From the NCBI RefSeq assembly GCF_036884655.1, contig NC_088331.1, positions 14,275,001 to 14,339,000 of the forward strand: a stretch of 64,000 nt of DNA, written 5' to 3'. Below are positions 23,936 through 36,232 of the stretch, piece after piece. Positions within the stretch are counted from its first letter, which is position 1. The number at the start of each line of letters is the position of its first letter. The notes beneath the pieces are model-generated. The model saw only the letters and a list, made by a program, of their open reading frames with translations, was not told the origin of the DNA and ran no database searches. The DNA is from Musa acuminata AAA Group. Lineage: Eukaryota > Streptophyta > Magnoliopsida > Zingiberales > Musaceae. Made by a program: the position numbers and the translations under genes.

Positions 23936-26900
23936 GACACACGCACATCCTGTATGCGCGTAGGAGGAATGGGGCACCGTGAAGCCATCGATTCGTCCTT
24001 TGATCGTTCTATTGGAGCAGCATGCAATCTTTCTCGCTCTTCTCTCTTTTCAGGAGGTGTTAATGGCGGACAGGAGTTCTTGGCCCACCACTTTGGGAGT
24101 TCACGAATGGTTCACGCCGAGATACTGAGGGCGGTGAGCTTACCGCGGTCACGGAGGAGGTGACGGACTACGGGCCTGCAGTGGATCCGATGTATGGTTT
24201 AACGTAGGCAACATCGGGGTCTGAGCCAATGCATGCTCCTCGGGATCTGGTCCCGGAGTTCAATCTTAGTACTCATTCCAGTAAGTTTCTTTCAAACTTG
24301 AAATTGATTTTTATTTGCCATGAAATGTTATTATTTTAATCCATTCTTAACATAGATTTTATCTTACAAAAAAAAAGAAGTCAAATTGCTGTCCTAATAA
24401 CACCAAAAATACACCAACGGCAATTTTATCTTAACATAGATTTTGGTCGTTCCTAACAAACAATTTCCAGAATGATTATTTTTGTTTTGATTGGGTTGAC
24501 AGGATTCTATCATCGGCAAGACATATCTATTCATGCACATTTAAATGTCCAACAACCATTATCGACCATCACAGTGTATTAATCATGTCGAATTTGACCT
24601 AATATTGTTGATGGGCCCAAAGTATGTCGGATAATATCAACTCTACTCATTTACTGTCCTTTTTATATCTGGGAAAGACTTTTTTTTTTTTGTGATTTAA
24701 GGTTAAGATGCATTTTAAATGTTTTTAAAGATATTATTTATACAATTAATGTCCTGAAAGCTCCATCTGAAGATGAGAACTGAAACAATGGCATCTTACA
24801 TGACAGGATACATGTACGAGACACGACAGCTTTACGTAGTCAACCTCACTGCATCACCGTAATGATAACCCACCAACACCACCCGAGCAATGCAGAGAAC
24901 GATGTAGGAAGGGGAGAACTCGGAAGAGGAAAGGGGGGGGAGTGTGGAAGGAGGGAGGGAGTCAAAGGCGAAGCATATCGAGGAGCCATTGAATGCGGTT
25001 GCTGGGAGTCTTCTCATGCACTCCCGCTGCTGCACACTTAGAAGTGAAATCCCGGCGTCCCTGCGGCCTACTGTTGCCCTCTTTGTTTCCTTCTTCTCTC
25101 TTTCTGTGGAACTTGTCCGGAGAGGACAGGAAATAATTGCTCGCAAATTTGGATCGCTCTGCCGTCCTCGCCACCATCATTCCATCTGCAGCAATTCCCA
25201 TCATTCCTTCTGCCACCCTTTTCTCTCTCGCTCTCTCTCTCTCTCTCTCTCACTAAATGAAGCTAAGATGCTTAAACAAATCAAATGCTTACTGAGTTAG
25301 AGATATAGTTAATTGGGAGTAGAAAATGTTCCTTTTACTCGTAACTTTTACCTGAAGCTTCTTTCAGTGGCTACTAGAACTAGTAGCAGCTGCTATTGAG
25401 TGTGTCATTCCTCGGTAGCTCACTGCTGTGGATAAACGTGTACACCCTTTCTTATGGAACAAGTCTACAGTCGAATTTAAAGCTTCCTAGGCAACCTCCA
25501 GGTCTTCTTGAATGCAAAGTTGTATAAGAATATATCTAGGGTTTTCCATCTCAGTTTACCTTCTTTTAATCATTACCATGGATCATCAAATAGAGACTAC
25601 GAGTCTTAAATACTGATATCACCATACCATGTGTCTCGCCATTGGAACTCTTCGTATGGTCTTCTGCATGAGGTGATGGCGTAACAACTCGTCGTTACGG
25701 TCTCTAAGCTGGTTCGCCTATGGCATAGACTTGCTTGTGCAGCTGCAAAGCAGATTTGGTAGGGTCTCGGAAAGAGCACGAGGTGGGTACTACAGTCCTA
25801 TAAAGCTTCTCCTCCACAGCTTGTTAGGCCGTGGGCAGTGAACAAGACGAGATGACATAACACACTTCATTATTTCCTCATCCGCCTTCTGCAGGAGCTT
25901 CCCTTTCAATTTATTCTATGAAACATCGATCATTTTTTGAAGTTAAGAAGCTAACTAGTTATGATCGAAATGAAGCAAGGATTCATGACCATTTAATTCG
26001 CATATCTCAATCTCTATCGAAATGATAAGATCTCATCTCCCTATAGTTCAACATCAAATAACTCGAGAGAAATTGTTCGTATCAGAATTTGAATGTGAAA
26101 CTCCAATTCAGAAAAGAGTGATGAGTTTTTAATGGAGTATAATACTGTGCTTTTTTGCTCCATTTTTTTTCATGGTAAATATGAGAATATATAGTAGGCC
26201 AACAAAATGTTATTTGTCTTGTCATGGTTTACAGGTGCATATAAATAGGAGTACACTTGGATTCAGATACCTCTTATTCTAATATTATCATCTTTTTCCA
26301 TGTCTGTACAGCAAAGGATGACACAAGAAAGACTCTCGCATTATTTGTAGAGATTGTCAAATCGAGTTGAAAGCAATATATCCTCACACTAGTTCCGAGT
26401 ACAATGCCCTAAAAAATATCATAGTACTGGCTTATATGAAAAAAGACAAAGAGCTTCTAAAAAATTGATTAATTTTGTAAGCTGATATATCCTAAATTTC
26501 CTAATTGCAGAGTACACGTGGCAGCCTAATTATGATTTAGAAACTTCATTATCTTTTTCTGAACAGGCAAATATGTTAAGTTTATATATTGTTTTTATTT
26601 TTTCTGCACTGGGACAAACCTGTCCTCTCCTTCATTTGAGCACTTTTTGGGAGCCAATGGCAAGTAGCAGCACCTGTCATCTAGTTGTAAGCTTGTGATC
26701 TCTAAAATAAAGTTGGTCCAACTCTTTATTATGATGCTAGTTTACTTTTCCTTCCTTTGCTTCCCACTAGAAGCCATCGAGGGCCACAAAGTCCAAGGGC
26801 CCTCACACAAGTTCCACCATCCCTTTATTAGGTCTGCCAAATTCTGCATGGGGGCAGGAGGAATTTTCAGAACCAGGTAGAGAAGCTTTCAGTATTCTAC

Positions 26901-27588
26901 CACCAAACCATGAACACACTTTTTCTTGTTTGCTTATTATTATTCTCTCTTCCTTGGAAACTTGTCTCCACAGCCCTCTTCTCCCCCTATGCATGCATCG
27001 CAGTCACTGCTGTTCCATGAGCTCTCCCACATCCTATTTGAAATGGTTGGCACTGCTGCTGATTGATTTGAAAAGGCCAACTCCCACTAGAAACACTACA
27101 CCAAGTGTTTGTATATTGCGGACTGAGGACTGTCCATTAGGTCTCAGACAGACTGCACACACAGTTGACTTTTGGACAAGAAAAGGAGGGAGAAAATATT
27201 GGTGAGAGAAGAAAGGGAAGAGGGGATTGCAAAGCATGTGATTTTTGACCCGTTCAACATGAAAAATGGTGAGCATATTGCACATGTTCACAAGAGGAAG
27301 GGAATGGAGTTTCCGATTCATATTAATGATATGGTAGCTCACGAAGAGGTTAAAGAGTGAGGCAGGAGAATGGTTACCATATCCTGTGCTCTCCTTCCTG
27401 TGATCATAACCTTCTCTCGAGTATATAGCCATGGTGTGGCGAGTCAAAAGCTCTGCCCAACTGTAATAATTCGGAGAAGGTGATGACATGCGAATTCCTC
27501 TCTTTTCAGGTAGAGGAATGGAGTGTAGGCGAGAAAGGCCAGCAGGAGGACTTTGTTTTTTCCCTGTCTCTCTTCATCTCTAATCTTA

Positions 27589-27640
<52 letters not shown>

Positions 27641-27982
27641 GGGTCATTAAATCCTCCTCTCAATAGTGAATCGTTCTCGTGATCCGTGGCTTTCCACACT
27701 GAGTGTTGTGCTAATCCTCGACAGACCCAACGATATTTAGAGGTCTCATGTAGCTCAGGAAGCTCAAAGAAGTGCCGTGTTAGATGGTGCAAGGCAACCT
27801 GAGAGGCATTTATCTCTAGAGTACCACACAAAGAAGGTTAAGAGAGAAAGAGAGCATCTTCGGTCGGAAACAACACTGGATTGAGATCGGTGATCAGGAA
27901 GCCAAAGAGCTCGGTTTGGTTCTTCCCTCGCAGTTTATTTTGTAGGAGACGCATAGTTCTTCTCGATTGAAGTCTACACGAG
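23381..27982. other. Intergenic region and upstream flank of the GARP gene
   Basis: No supported gene. Pyrimidine-rich and microsatellite tracts, (CT)n then (CA)n near 23900-23940 and (CT)n near 25225-25250, generate several spurious Ser/Leu/Arg-rich ORFs on both strands. The last 500 bases are probably the GARP promoter and 5' leader, with a long CT tract. Confidence 0.5.
27588..27642. repeat. (CT)n microsatellite upstream of the GARP gene
   Basis: Two blocks of CT dinucleotides separated by a short interruption, ending about 340 bases before the start codon of the GARP gene. CT-rich tracts are common in plant core promoters and 5' UTRs, so a regulatory role is possible but only inferred. 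Confidence 0.75.
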
Positions 27983-30147
27983 ATGGGGAATTGTGGGAGG
28001 AATGGAGCTGTGAGACAGTATGTTAGATCCAAGGTTCCTCGGTTGAGATGGACCCCTGAGCTCCACCTCTGCTTTGTTCATGCCATAGAAAAGCTTGGAG
28101 GCCAAGACAGTATGTATCTGCTTCTCCCCTGTTTACTTCCCGGATTATACCATTGCTCATGCTTTGTTACACTTTCTGATACTGCTGCACTCAGAGGCCA
28201 CGCCGAAGCTTGTGCTTCAGTTGATGGATGTCAGAGGACTAACCATATCCCATGTTAAGAGCCATCTCCAGGTTTTCGTTTAATTAAGGCTTCATTTTTT
28301 TCTTGTTTATTTTTCTTCATGCTGCTGATCAACGGTTGGTGCGGCTTTAATCAGATGTACAGAAGCATGAGGAATGACTTGGGCAAACAAGGTATGGACA
28401 TAGTTTCTGCTCACTGTTTGTTCTTTTACTTCGATCATGAAGCTGTGATTAGCTACTTTCCGGTTCTCAGTAACTCATAATCACAAAGAGTATGAGTCTC
28501 TGAGATAAGGAAGACACACTTGCATTGATCCCATGGGAAAGTTTCCCTTCTTTGCATAATGTGATGGAGAAGGCGTGGTTGAGCAGCAATTCTAGTTTCT
28601 TTTTTCTGTCTTTTTTTTTTTTCCTTTGTTTCACATGAATCAACTTCTCCATCAACTTTTGCCTGTTCATTGTGTTGACTGTTTGGTTGGATAAAGTGAA
28701 AGAAGGATATGATCTAAAGGAGACTCTAATGCCCCTTCTTATCTGCTTGTCACCAGCAGAGCTGCATGAAAGAAAGCACTCATGCCAAAGCAATGATGAA
28801 GGTCCTGATGAGCAAGACGATGTTGGTTCTTGCCACGCTTGGAAGCCCACTAAGGAGTTCCAGTCGCAGTTCTTGTACTCTCCTCTTCCCTCTCTGAAAA
28901 GGTTGGCAAGCTACCAGCTTTATCCCAGCTTAAAGCAGTATCAGTCATGTTAGCAGCACATAAAGACAACATCCAAAGTCTCTTCTGGGCACCCTTTTCC
29001 CTCACCTTTTGCTAATCCTCTCCCCATTCTTTTGTTTATTGTATTAACAGGGCCAGGTTGGATGCACAACCCAGCTCCAAGAAGAGTGTGCAATGCAGCC
29101 AGCAAATCTGTGAGGCAGTCACCTCCCAGTACTGGATTGACAATTACATGCAAGCCTTGGCTGTGGATAGGCGAATAAAGGAGGAGGGTTTTAGCTGGCA
29201 AAGGAAGGAGGGTCAGCAGACTGAGGACTTGGCAGCTGATCACTCTTCAAAGCTCAGAGTTCCTGGATGCATGGTGGAAGAATCTGACCCTTTTAAGGTA
29301 AAACAAAAGAGACTGTGTTTCTATCTTTCTCCCTTGGTTTTTGCCAGCTTTGTTCCTCTCTTCCAGTTATCTACTTGATCAACAGCCATAGATTGCAGGG
29401 AACATGCATGGCTACTTTGTTCCTCATCTTTCTCCCTCAAGTCTTTTGATTGGAAAGCTGAACCACCCTATTGCATCCTAGTGTGCTAAACATTCATTTT
29501 GCTTTTCCAAACACATCCATGTGATTCAATAGGACAAAGACAAACAGGTACAGGTGAAAATTCGACTGAATGCATATTAATCTTTTAACTGAGAAGTCCT
29601 TCATTGGAGTACTGAATACTGAAATTATTGAAAGGTGGTGGTAATTGAATAGTGCTTCATTTTGTGTGGTAGACATGCAATCAGGTATCAAAAACTTCGA
29701 AGCAAAGCACAGAAAACATCTGGGTTAAGTAAGAATGAGTGTGGCTAGTAGTTGTTCAGTGTTAAACTTGGTACAAGGCTATGACTATTGTGCATGATCT
29801 AAATCAGATGAAGAAATCATATGATGTTGCAGCTTTGGTCCTTGCAGGCTACTGTCTGGAGTGACCAGTATCTCACATCCGCAAAAGAGTTGATGCCCAT
29901 AGAGATATACGAGAATGGATGTCTGTCACACAAATCCCCACCGCTTAACAATGAGTTCGCGGAGAGTGAGGAAACCAATGATTGTTCTTTGTCCCTGTCC
30001 TTGTCGTTGCATCCATCTCAAAGCAACAATTCATCATCCGATGGAGGATGCTGTGCACTAGGGAGAAACTTCAATGGTCGTCACTCGAGCTACTCTGTCA
30101 CTCACAGAGTTAATCTGGATCTCTCCATGTCTATCTGTGGCTCTTAA
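27983..30147 (+). CDS. GARP (MYB-like, SHLQMYR type) transcription factor with LxLxL motif
   Basis: Six exons: 27983-28109, 28195-28271, 28355-28391, 28760-28901, 29051-29297, 29848-30147. All junctions are GT-AG and the phases agree, giving 309 aa. The GARP DNA-binding domain occupies residues 17-71 (KVPRLRWTPELHLCFVHAIE, later GLTISHVKSHLQMYR) and is split over exons 1-3, as in Arabidopsis At1g14600-type and KANADI-related proteins. The C-terminal exon carries CSLSLSLSL (residues 256-264), an EAR-like LxLxL repression motif, and ends with NLDLSM. No response-regulator receiver domain and no coiled-coil LHEQLE motif of the PHR type is seen, so a nuclear DNA-binding repressor is the best guess. 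No lesion is visible and the start has no competing upstream in-frame ATG. It stands alone, with no related neighbour. Confidence 0.9.
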
Positions 30148-32373
30148 ATACATTATTTCTTAATTTCTATTTCTTGTGAGTCATCTTCTTTCCTTGGCCA
30201 CTCTTATTGTTGATGGCCTTGGCAGAAAGTTACTGATTTAGATGAGCTAAAGACTTGTTTTCATCTGTAATATAGAGTACCTCTGATGTGTCACTGCAGA
30301 AAAATCTTTGTGATTCTGAATTATGTTGTTACGGTGACATTTATTGTGCATATCATGTATAGATAACATTAGGTTCTGCTCACTGCACAGAAATCATCAG
30401 GTGAGTGAAAACAAGGAAAGCATAGATTGTCTCTTCACAGATGGAAGCTAGAGAAGGTGAGTTTGGATACAAGACGGTCTCCACATAACACTGTAATTGT
30501 CTGTTGTCATGGAAAAGCTTTCTACAAACCATCAACCACCATAATTTACAGTGGTTTTACTGTGTCAAATCCTACAGGGAAATTACCTGACCACCCTGAG
30601 TTATATTCAAGCATGGCCAGCAAAGTTTAGTGGGTAAAAACTTCGGTACACTTCATTGTACTTGGTGTGGGAGACAGCCATTATTCTTATTGTAGGACTC
30701 AGTACCAAGGGGAAAATGAACAGATCCCATGGCAGTGTGAGAAAGTTAAGAACCTTTGCAAGATCAGAGTAGGAGCCCTGCTGTGATTCCCAAGTTTTGG
30801 AACTCTTGTCAGGACTCATAAATATGTTATGGATCAGAACTTTCAGTGTACACAAAATACAATTCATGGGTATCATCAACACAACAATAAATAGAGACAG
30901 TGAAACACTTTGAAGGAGCTAGCTAGGGAAGTAACAGTGATGAAGATCCTTGAACTGTGGAAGAATACTACACAACAGAGAAAGAAAGAGAGCCAACTAT
31001 TGGAACCCCTTTCTTTCATGCTAGCAATTTAAGTGGAAGTAGACACCCCAACCATAAACGATCCTTGTGGAACCCCTCAAAACAGGTAGCTCATTGAGAC
31101 ACATCTACCTGAGAATTATGAACTGGATTTAGACATATCTCCTCTACCATTTGAATAACTTGAGAGTCTAAAAATGCTTGAAAAAAAAATTGCAGGTAAG
31201 CAAACTACAGATCAAGACATTAATGAGTATTGTTTGAAGGTGATACCACTGGTATGATGTCAGCATAAAAAAAATCTGAATATGAAATATTTCTTTAACA
31301 AGTCAGATTCAATTTTTTTTTCCTAATCATATATGGTAAAGGCATATTATTATAAAAAGAGGTATGAACTTTGAGCATGAACAAACACTTTATTTGTTCT
31401 ATAAAATATTGATTCATCGTATTTCAAACCAATTTTAAGACGAACATTATTAGAAGAGCCTTGTTGAATATGCTTTCAACACAAATTGTAAGCTCTTGTT
31501 GTTTTAGAACTAGCCGTATTGAGAAAAATCAAATACGATATCCTCAAACTTATTGAATATAATGATATATCTTATTTAAAATAGGGGTTATGATCATACT
31601 CAATATATACAATCAAATTTAAGCATGTAAGGATAGTTGGATTCCATAAGATAAGTAATTAACGTAACATCGTGTCGACATGTTTTTCTTGATACTTATC
31701 CTGAAAACTTAACCATTGGAATAGCAAAAGCATATACTCGAGGCATTTTATATTCACAGAATTGTTTGCTGCAACAGTCATCATAACACCATTTTCTTTA
31801 TGTTCTTTTTAGAAAGAAAACACAAGGAACATTGTCATTTTCTTTCTTTGATTTCCTGTTCACTGTGGAAGTGATATATTCTATGATATCATTCAACTAA
31901 ATCAGAAAGAGGCAGCAGCAGAAACAAGAATAGTCTACAACTGACTCCACTGAAGCTTGTTCCTGAAACATGTTTACATTTTTTGCAGTGCCCTTGTTGG
32001 TTGTTTCTGCTTCTCATCAAAGATTTAAATTCTCATAAAAAGAAACACATCACAATTATCTGCAATATGACATATCTCAGGATTTCCAGGCCAATACCCC
32101 ACAGAAATGACTCCATATCTCAATTATCAGTGAGAACCCCAGTGATAGCAGAAGTTCTCTCTAGATGACGTCTGCTGGAGCAAAATATAATTGTGATCAG
32201 CAATCAAACCATGTTTTCGTCAAAAGAGAGACAAATCTGCAGTCAAAGAACATGAAAGAAAGGTTCAAAAGGTTCAAATGACCTGAGTTTTGTTCTTGCC
32301 CATCACAATCACTTCTTCATCTCTTTCTACCAAATAAGTTGCTTCCTTCAACTCTAAATCAATAAGATAATCA
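30148..32373. other. Intergenic region downstream of the GARP gene
   Basis: I see no gene. The first few hundred bases are the likely 3' UTR and flank. The rest is AT-rich sequence with short unrecognised ORFs, up to the edge of the nested retrotransposon stack. Confidence 0.55.
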
Positions 32374-32581
32374 TGATAGAGGCAGGTACGTATGAGATGA
32401 TAATTTTATATTTTTTATGTGCTTTAATTTTTAATCAATCTATGATTTGAGGATTAATCATATATTTGAGTATATGATTTGAGTATATGATTGAGAAGAA
32501 TCTTTTCCTTAAAACCTATACAAATACATATTATCTTAATTAATAATAATATCATTTCCATAATATTTTTTTTTAATTCTT
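32374..32581 (+). repeat. 5' LTR of the old Copia element
   Basis: About 208 bp, starting TGATAGAGGC and ending just before TATGGTATCATAGCC, the primer-binding site for initiator tRNA-Met. It is clearly diverged from the 3' copy at 47169, which fits an old insertion. Confidence 0.75.
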
Positions 32582-33479
32582 TATGGTATCATAGCCCTTT
32601 TGCTTCAAGCAAAGCTCACTCTTACTCACTCTCCCTGTTATTAATTTATAGTTCTCGATTCTTCATGGATTTTTAAATTTTTTAAATTTTTTTTAAATTC
32701 TTCATGGTTTCTAATATTGCACCAAAGATGAAGACATGCAACTCCTCTCTACCGATCTCCTAATGTCATCTTTTCTACATCAAATCTACTCCACCTTGTT
32801 AATCTAATCAGCTTCCTTTAGCGATCGACTTGCTTCTCTAGTTTGTTTAGTTTTGCTTGGTGAGTGTTTGTCTCCTAAATAGGCACCACTACCTAGCATT
32901 TTTGTCGGTGTCCTTGTCCCATTCTCGTCAACAACCAAACTCATTAGGGATTGAGAGAAGGACTCGGGAAGGGGGCGGGGGGGAGGGGGGGGGAAGAGAT
33001 CACCCTCTTATGTACATCCCAGATCAGATAATTAACCACTCCCGAAATGATGACTCTTCATAGGTTGATCTTGCCACTCCCGAAATGGTGACTCTACTAA
33101 CTAATACACCTCCAACAATCATAATCATTGACAATGCTTGTCGACTTACGATCAAGGGAGATTTAGGAACAGTGACTCCTTAGATCTCTACTGTTTATAG
33201 TTTCACAACTAATCTCTTCTGTTAGATCATATCCTCCTTTATGCATTCCTTAAATTTGATATCTTTTGTCAAATCAGATCCTCTCTTGTGCACTTCTCAG
33301 ATTTGATCTCCTCTAATAAATTATATCTATACATTTGTGCATCCAAAGTAGATTATCAATTGGTTTGGGATTTCCTTATTAGATCACAACATTTTCTCAG
33401 TATATTTTTCACCTTTATATCTAATACTCCAATTATTATTTTCTTAGAAAATAATAGTTCATCTCAACCTATAAGACTT

Positions 33480-34200
33480 ATATCTATTAATGTAGCAACT
33501 TTAATCCCTTTCAAGCTCTCCAAATGTAACAACTATGCATCTTAGCAAGTACAATTAACTAATCACCTATTTGGATATGATTTATTAGGCTACATCGATA
33601 ACTTTCTTAGTTGTCTACCAGAAAAGATCCAAATACTAAGAGAACCCATCCTAATGGCAAATCCTAATCACAAGTTATGGTTACGATAAGATTATCTTAT
33701 TCTATGAGCTATTTGAGCTATAATCACTAATTCTATAGCATTACTAATCTCTTCATTAAACACTATAACAAAAGCATGGTCTATGTTACAAACCGCTCTT
33801 ACTAATTGCTCTTGCACTTGTATACTAAGTCTTTTATTTACTTGATGAAAACAACATAAGAGAAAAATACTATTATTGATCATATGTAAAATCTAAATTT
33901 ATTGTAGATGATTTGGCCTTAATATATCACCTTTCGAGTGACGAAGAAGTTATTATTCATACGCCTAATAGCCTAGGAGACAAATATAAGAAACCAACAA
34001 TAATAATTCAAGCACATGACTCACTAATATTATTTGAAGACTGTATGATAAGTTGATTAATCATGAAACGTATCTGAAACAAGAAAAGTGAAGACGAGAC
34101 CAAATATCACAACTCAATTCAATTACAAATCTAAAGACAAGCGTAATCAAAATAATAGAAACTTCAATAAATGGTCAAACAAGATACCTCCTACAATATA
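33480..34200 (+). pseudogene. Degraded Copia gag
   Basis: Frame fragments such as PFKLSKCNNYAS, LFGYDLLGYIDNFLSC and NPNHKLW resemble the usual Copia gag start (a KL...NY...W segment followed by LRGYDLLGFIDG and a W...D.L segment). Later pieces keep the order of the gag_pre region (IQAHDSL-like AHDSLILFEDC). Many stops are present and no CCHC knuckle is seen. It ends at the Sirevirus-like insertion. Confidence 0.6.
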
Positions 34201-34611
34201 GGTAACACATAGAGTTATCATTCTCTATTACACTATCAACTCTCCAACCATGATAGTAACTTCAATCTAAATAACTCAAGAAATAATTTTAATACTAATC
34301 ATTACAACTATCAACAGTTTTACCATCACAATAAAAATAATTAAAAAAAGTCATTACTAGTTTTATGACAAAATTATACATATTACAAAAGTTGATCGAT
34401 CTCAACCAAAGCATGCACCCAACTAGCCTCAAGTATATATTATGATTATTCCGACTACTCATCCAAGTAATTAAATTGTTGACTCTAGTGTTTCTCATTA
34501 TGTGATATATAATATCTTAAGTCATCATCACACATACCTTAACTAGTTGGCTTTGTCGAATGAAAGCATTGACATATAGTTGAAACTAGTTTCATTCTCC
34601 CACACCAAGTC

Positions 34612-34616
34612 TTCAT
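34612..34616. repeat. Target site duplication, left (TTCAT)
   Basis: TTCAT directly before the 5' LTR. The same five bases follow the 3' LTR at 44688-44692, defining the insertion precisely. Confidence 0.92.
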
Positions 34617-36182
34617 TGTTGAATCTCGGATTTTGATGTGGAAGTCAATTGTCAGTTGTTATCTAATCTATATGTTAAGATAAGTGTGCAGGATTAACTA
34701 CGATGAAAGTAAGATATGCAGCAGGAGTTGCGCCGGAGTCAAGACAATGATCACGTTGGGAGTTCGAGAGTTCGATGGAAGTTCGGACAGTTGTCGGAGG
34801 TTCTGCGGGAACAAATCCGAGAAGTCCATGAGCTTGCCAAAGAAGCTCGTCGAAACTCGCCAAGTGGATCGTCGCAAGTCCAGGAGTTTGCTGGAAGTCC
34901 GCAGGAGCATCACCGAGGGTTCATCGGATGATCGACGGAAGTTCATCGGAAGCTCGTCGGAAGAAGCGATTGACGCACCGGAGCAAGTTGCAGTAAATGT
35001 CTTAGAAAATATTGTAGTTAGCACAATGATTAAGTTGGAAACGGGAGGTGATCTCATTAACTTAATCTTGGGGCAATTGGGCCCTTGAAAAACCCAAATT
35101 GGGCCGAATGGATCAACCCATTCGGACCCTGATTTCTATCAGGCGGTTGAACCGCCCCAGCCAGGCGGTGGCACCGCCTGGGCTCAGTCTCTGAGCGAGA
35201 CTAGGCAGTGCAACCGCCCCTGATAGGAGGTGGCACAACTTGAGCTCGGTTTTCAAGCTCTGGCAGGAGGTGCAACCGCCTCAGTCATGCGGTGGCACCG
35301 CTTGAGCTCGGTCTTCGAGCTCTGGCAGGAGGTGCAACCACCCCTGACAGGAGGTGGCACCGCCCAGAGGCTCAGTCTTCGAGCTCTGCCAGGTGGTGCA
35401 ACTGCCTCAGTTAGGCGGTGCAACCGCCAGATCCCGGAATTCCGGGAATTGATAATTTTGAGCTCGGTATTCAAACTGGGTTGGGACCTATAAATACCCC
35501 ACCCTTTCAGCACTGAAAGGGCACTCAAAACACACCGAAATCCTGATCTTATTCTGTGATTTTTAGAGCTCAAAATTATTGTAAAGGCCAAAAGTTCTTC
35601 TCCCTCTTTTCTTCCAAGTTCTGATCTTTAAAGAGAGGAGAGAAAATTCTGTAAGGGTTGTCTCCTAAGCCCGTCAAAAGGAGTGAAACTGTAAAAAGGT
35701 GGTTGGCCTTCGCCTATTGAAGGAAGACCTCTAGTGGACGTCAGTGACCTCGTCGGTGGAGGAAGCCAAAAGTGGATGTAGGTCAAGATTGACCAAACCA
35801 CTCTAAATCTCGGTTTGCATTTACTTTGAGCATATTATCTTTACTGCAAACCTCCTCAAAAGCTTACTGCTTTTTGCGCATATACGATTGGGTTTCAAGC
35901 TTTGCATTTTTCGAATCGGCGTTTAGACGTAAATCAGTTTTTTCGTACGAATATCATATTTCAGTTTGCGCCTACTATCTGATTTGAACCATAACTGTAA
36001 ACTGCATTTATATCTTTGCTGCATCTCGCTTAATCAAAAGTTAAAGTGATTTACGAATCATCTTTCTTACTGAAATCACTTTTATCGAACGAACGCAGTT
36101 TTATTTTAATCGTAGAAGGTTTTCCACTGCACTAATTCACCCCCCCCCCCCCCCCCCCCTCTTAGTGCTCTTGATCCTAACA
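34617..36182 (+). repeat. 5' LTR of the Sirevirus-like element
   Basis: 1566 bp, TGTTGAATCTC...GATCCTAACA. It includes a cluster of GGCGGTGCAACCGCC-type palindromes (about 35145-35440), a TATAAATA box at 35489-35496 and a 20-C run just before the end (about 36140-36159). Confidence 0.9.
35145..35440. repeat. GC-rich palindrome and tandem-repeat cluster in the 5' LTR
   Basis: Repeated near-palindromes GGCGGTTGAACCGCC, GGCGGTGGCACCGCC and GGCGGTGCAACCGCC alternate with TGAGCTCGGTCTTCGAGCTC inverted repeats, in units of roughly 60 bp. They sit about 50 bases upstream of the TATA box, where LTR promoters carry control elements. The 3' LTR has the same cluster (about 43655-43955). Confidence 0.85.
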
Positions 36183-36184
36183 AT

Positions 36185-36196
36185 TGGTATCAGAGC
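36185..36196 (+). other. Primer-binding site of the Sirevirus-like element
   Basis: TGGTATCAGAGC, complementary to the 3' end of initiator tRNA-Met, two bases after the 5' LTR. It is the usual site for plant Copia elements. Confidence 0.92.
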
Positions 36197-36232
36197 GGAG
36201 TTAACTCTCAAACGGATTAAAACCCAAGAGAG

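Noticed and set aside
23583..25300. Several Ser/Pro/Arg-rich ORFs of 84-121 codons on both strands
   Set aside because: They overlap (CT)n, (CA)n and CTCCTC tracts, show low-complexity translations and have no recognisable domain or splice context.
26731..26880. Small secreted-peptide-like ORF (MMLVYFSFLCFPLEA start, 49 codons)
   Set aside because: It has a hydrophobic N-terminus, but I recognise no peptide-hormone family, the longer frame starts at GTG, and such ORFs arise by chance in AT-rich DNA.
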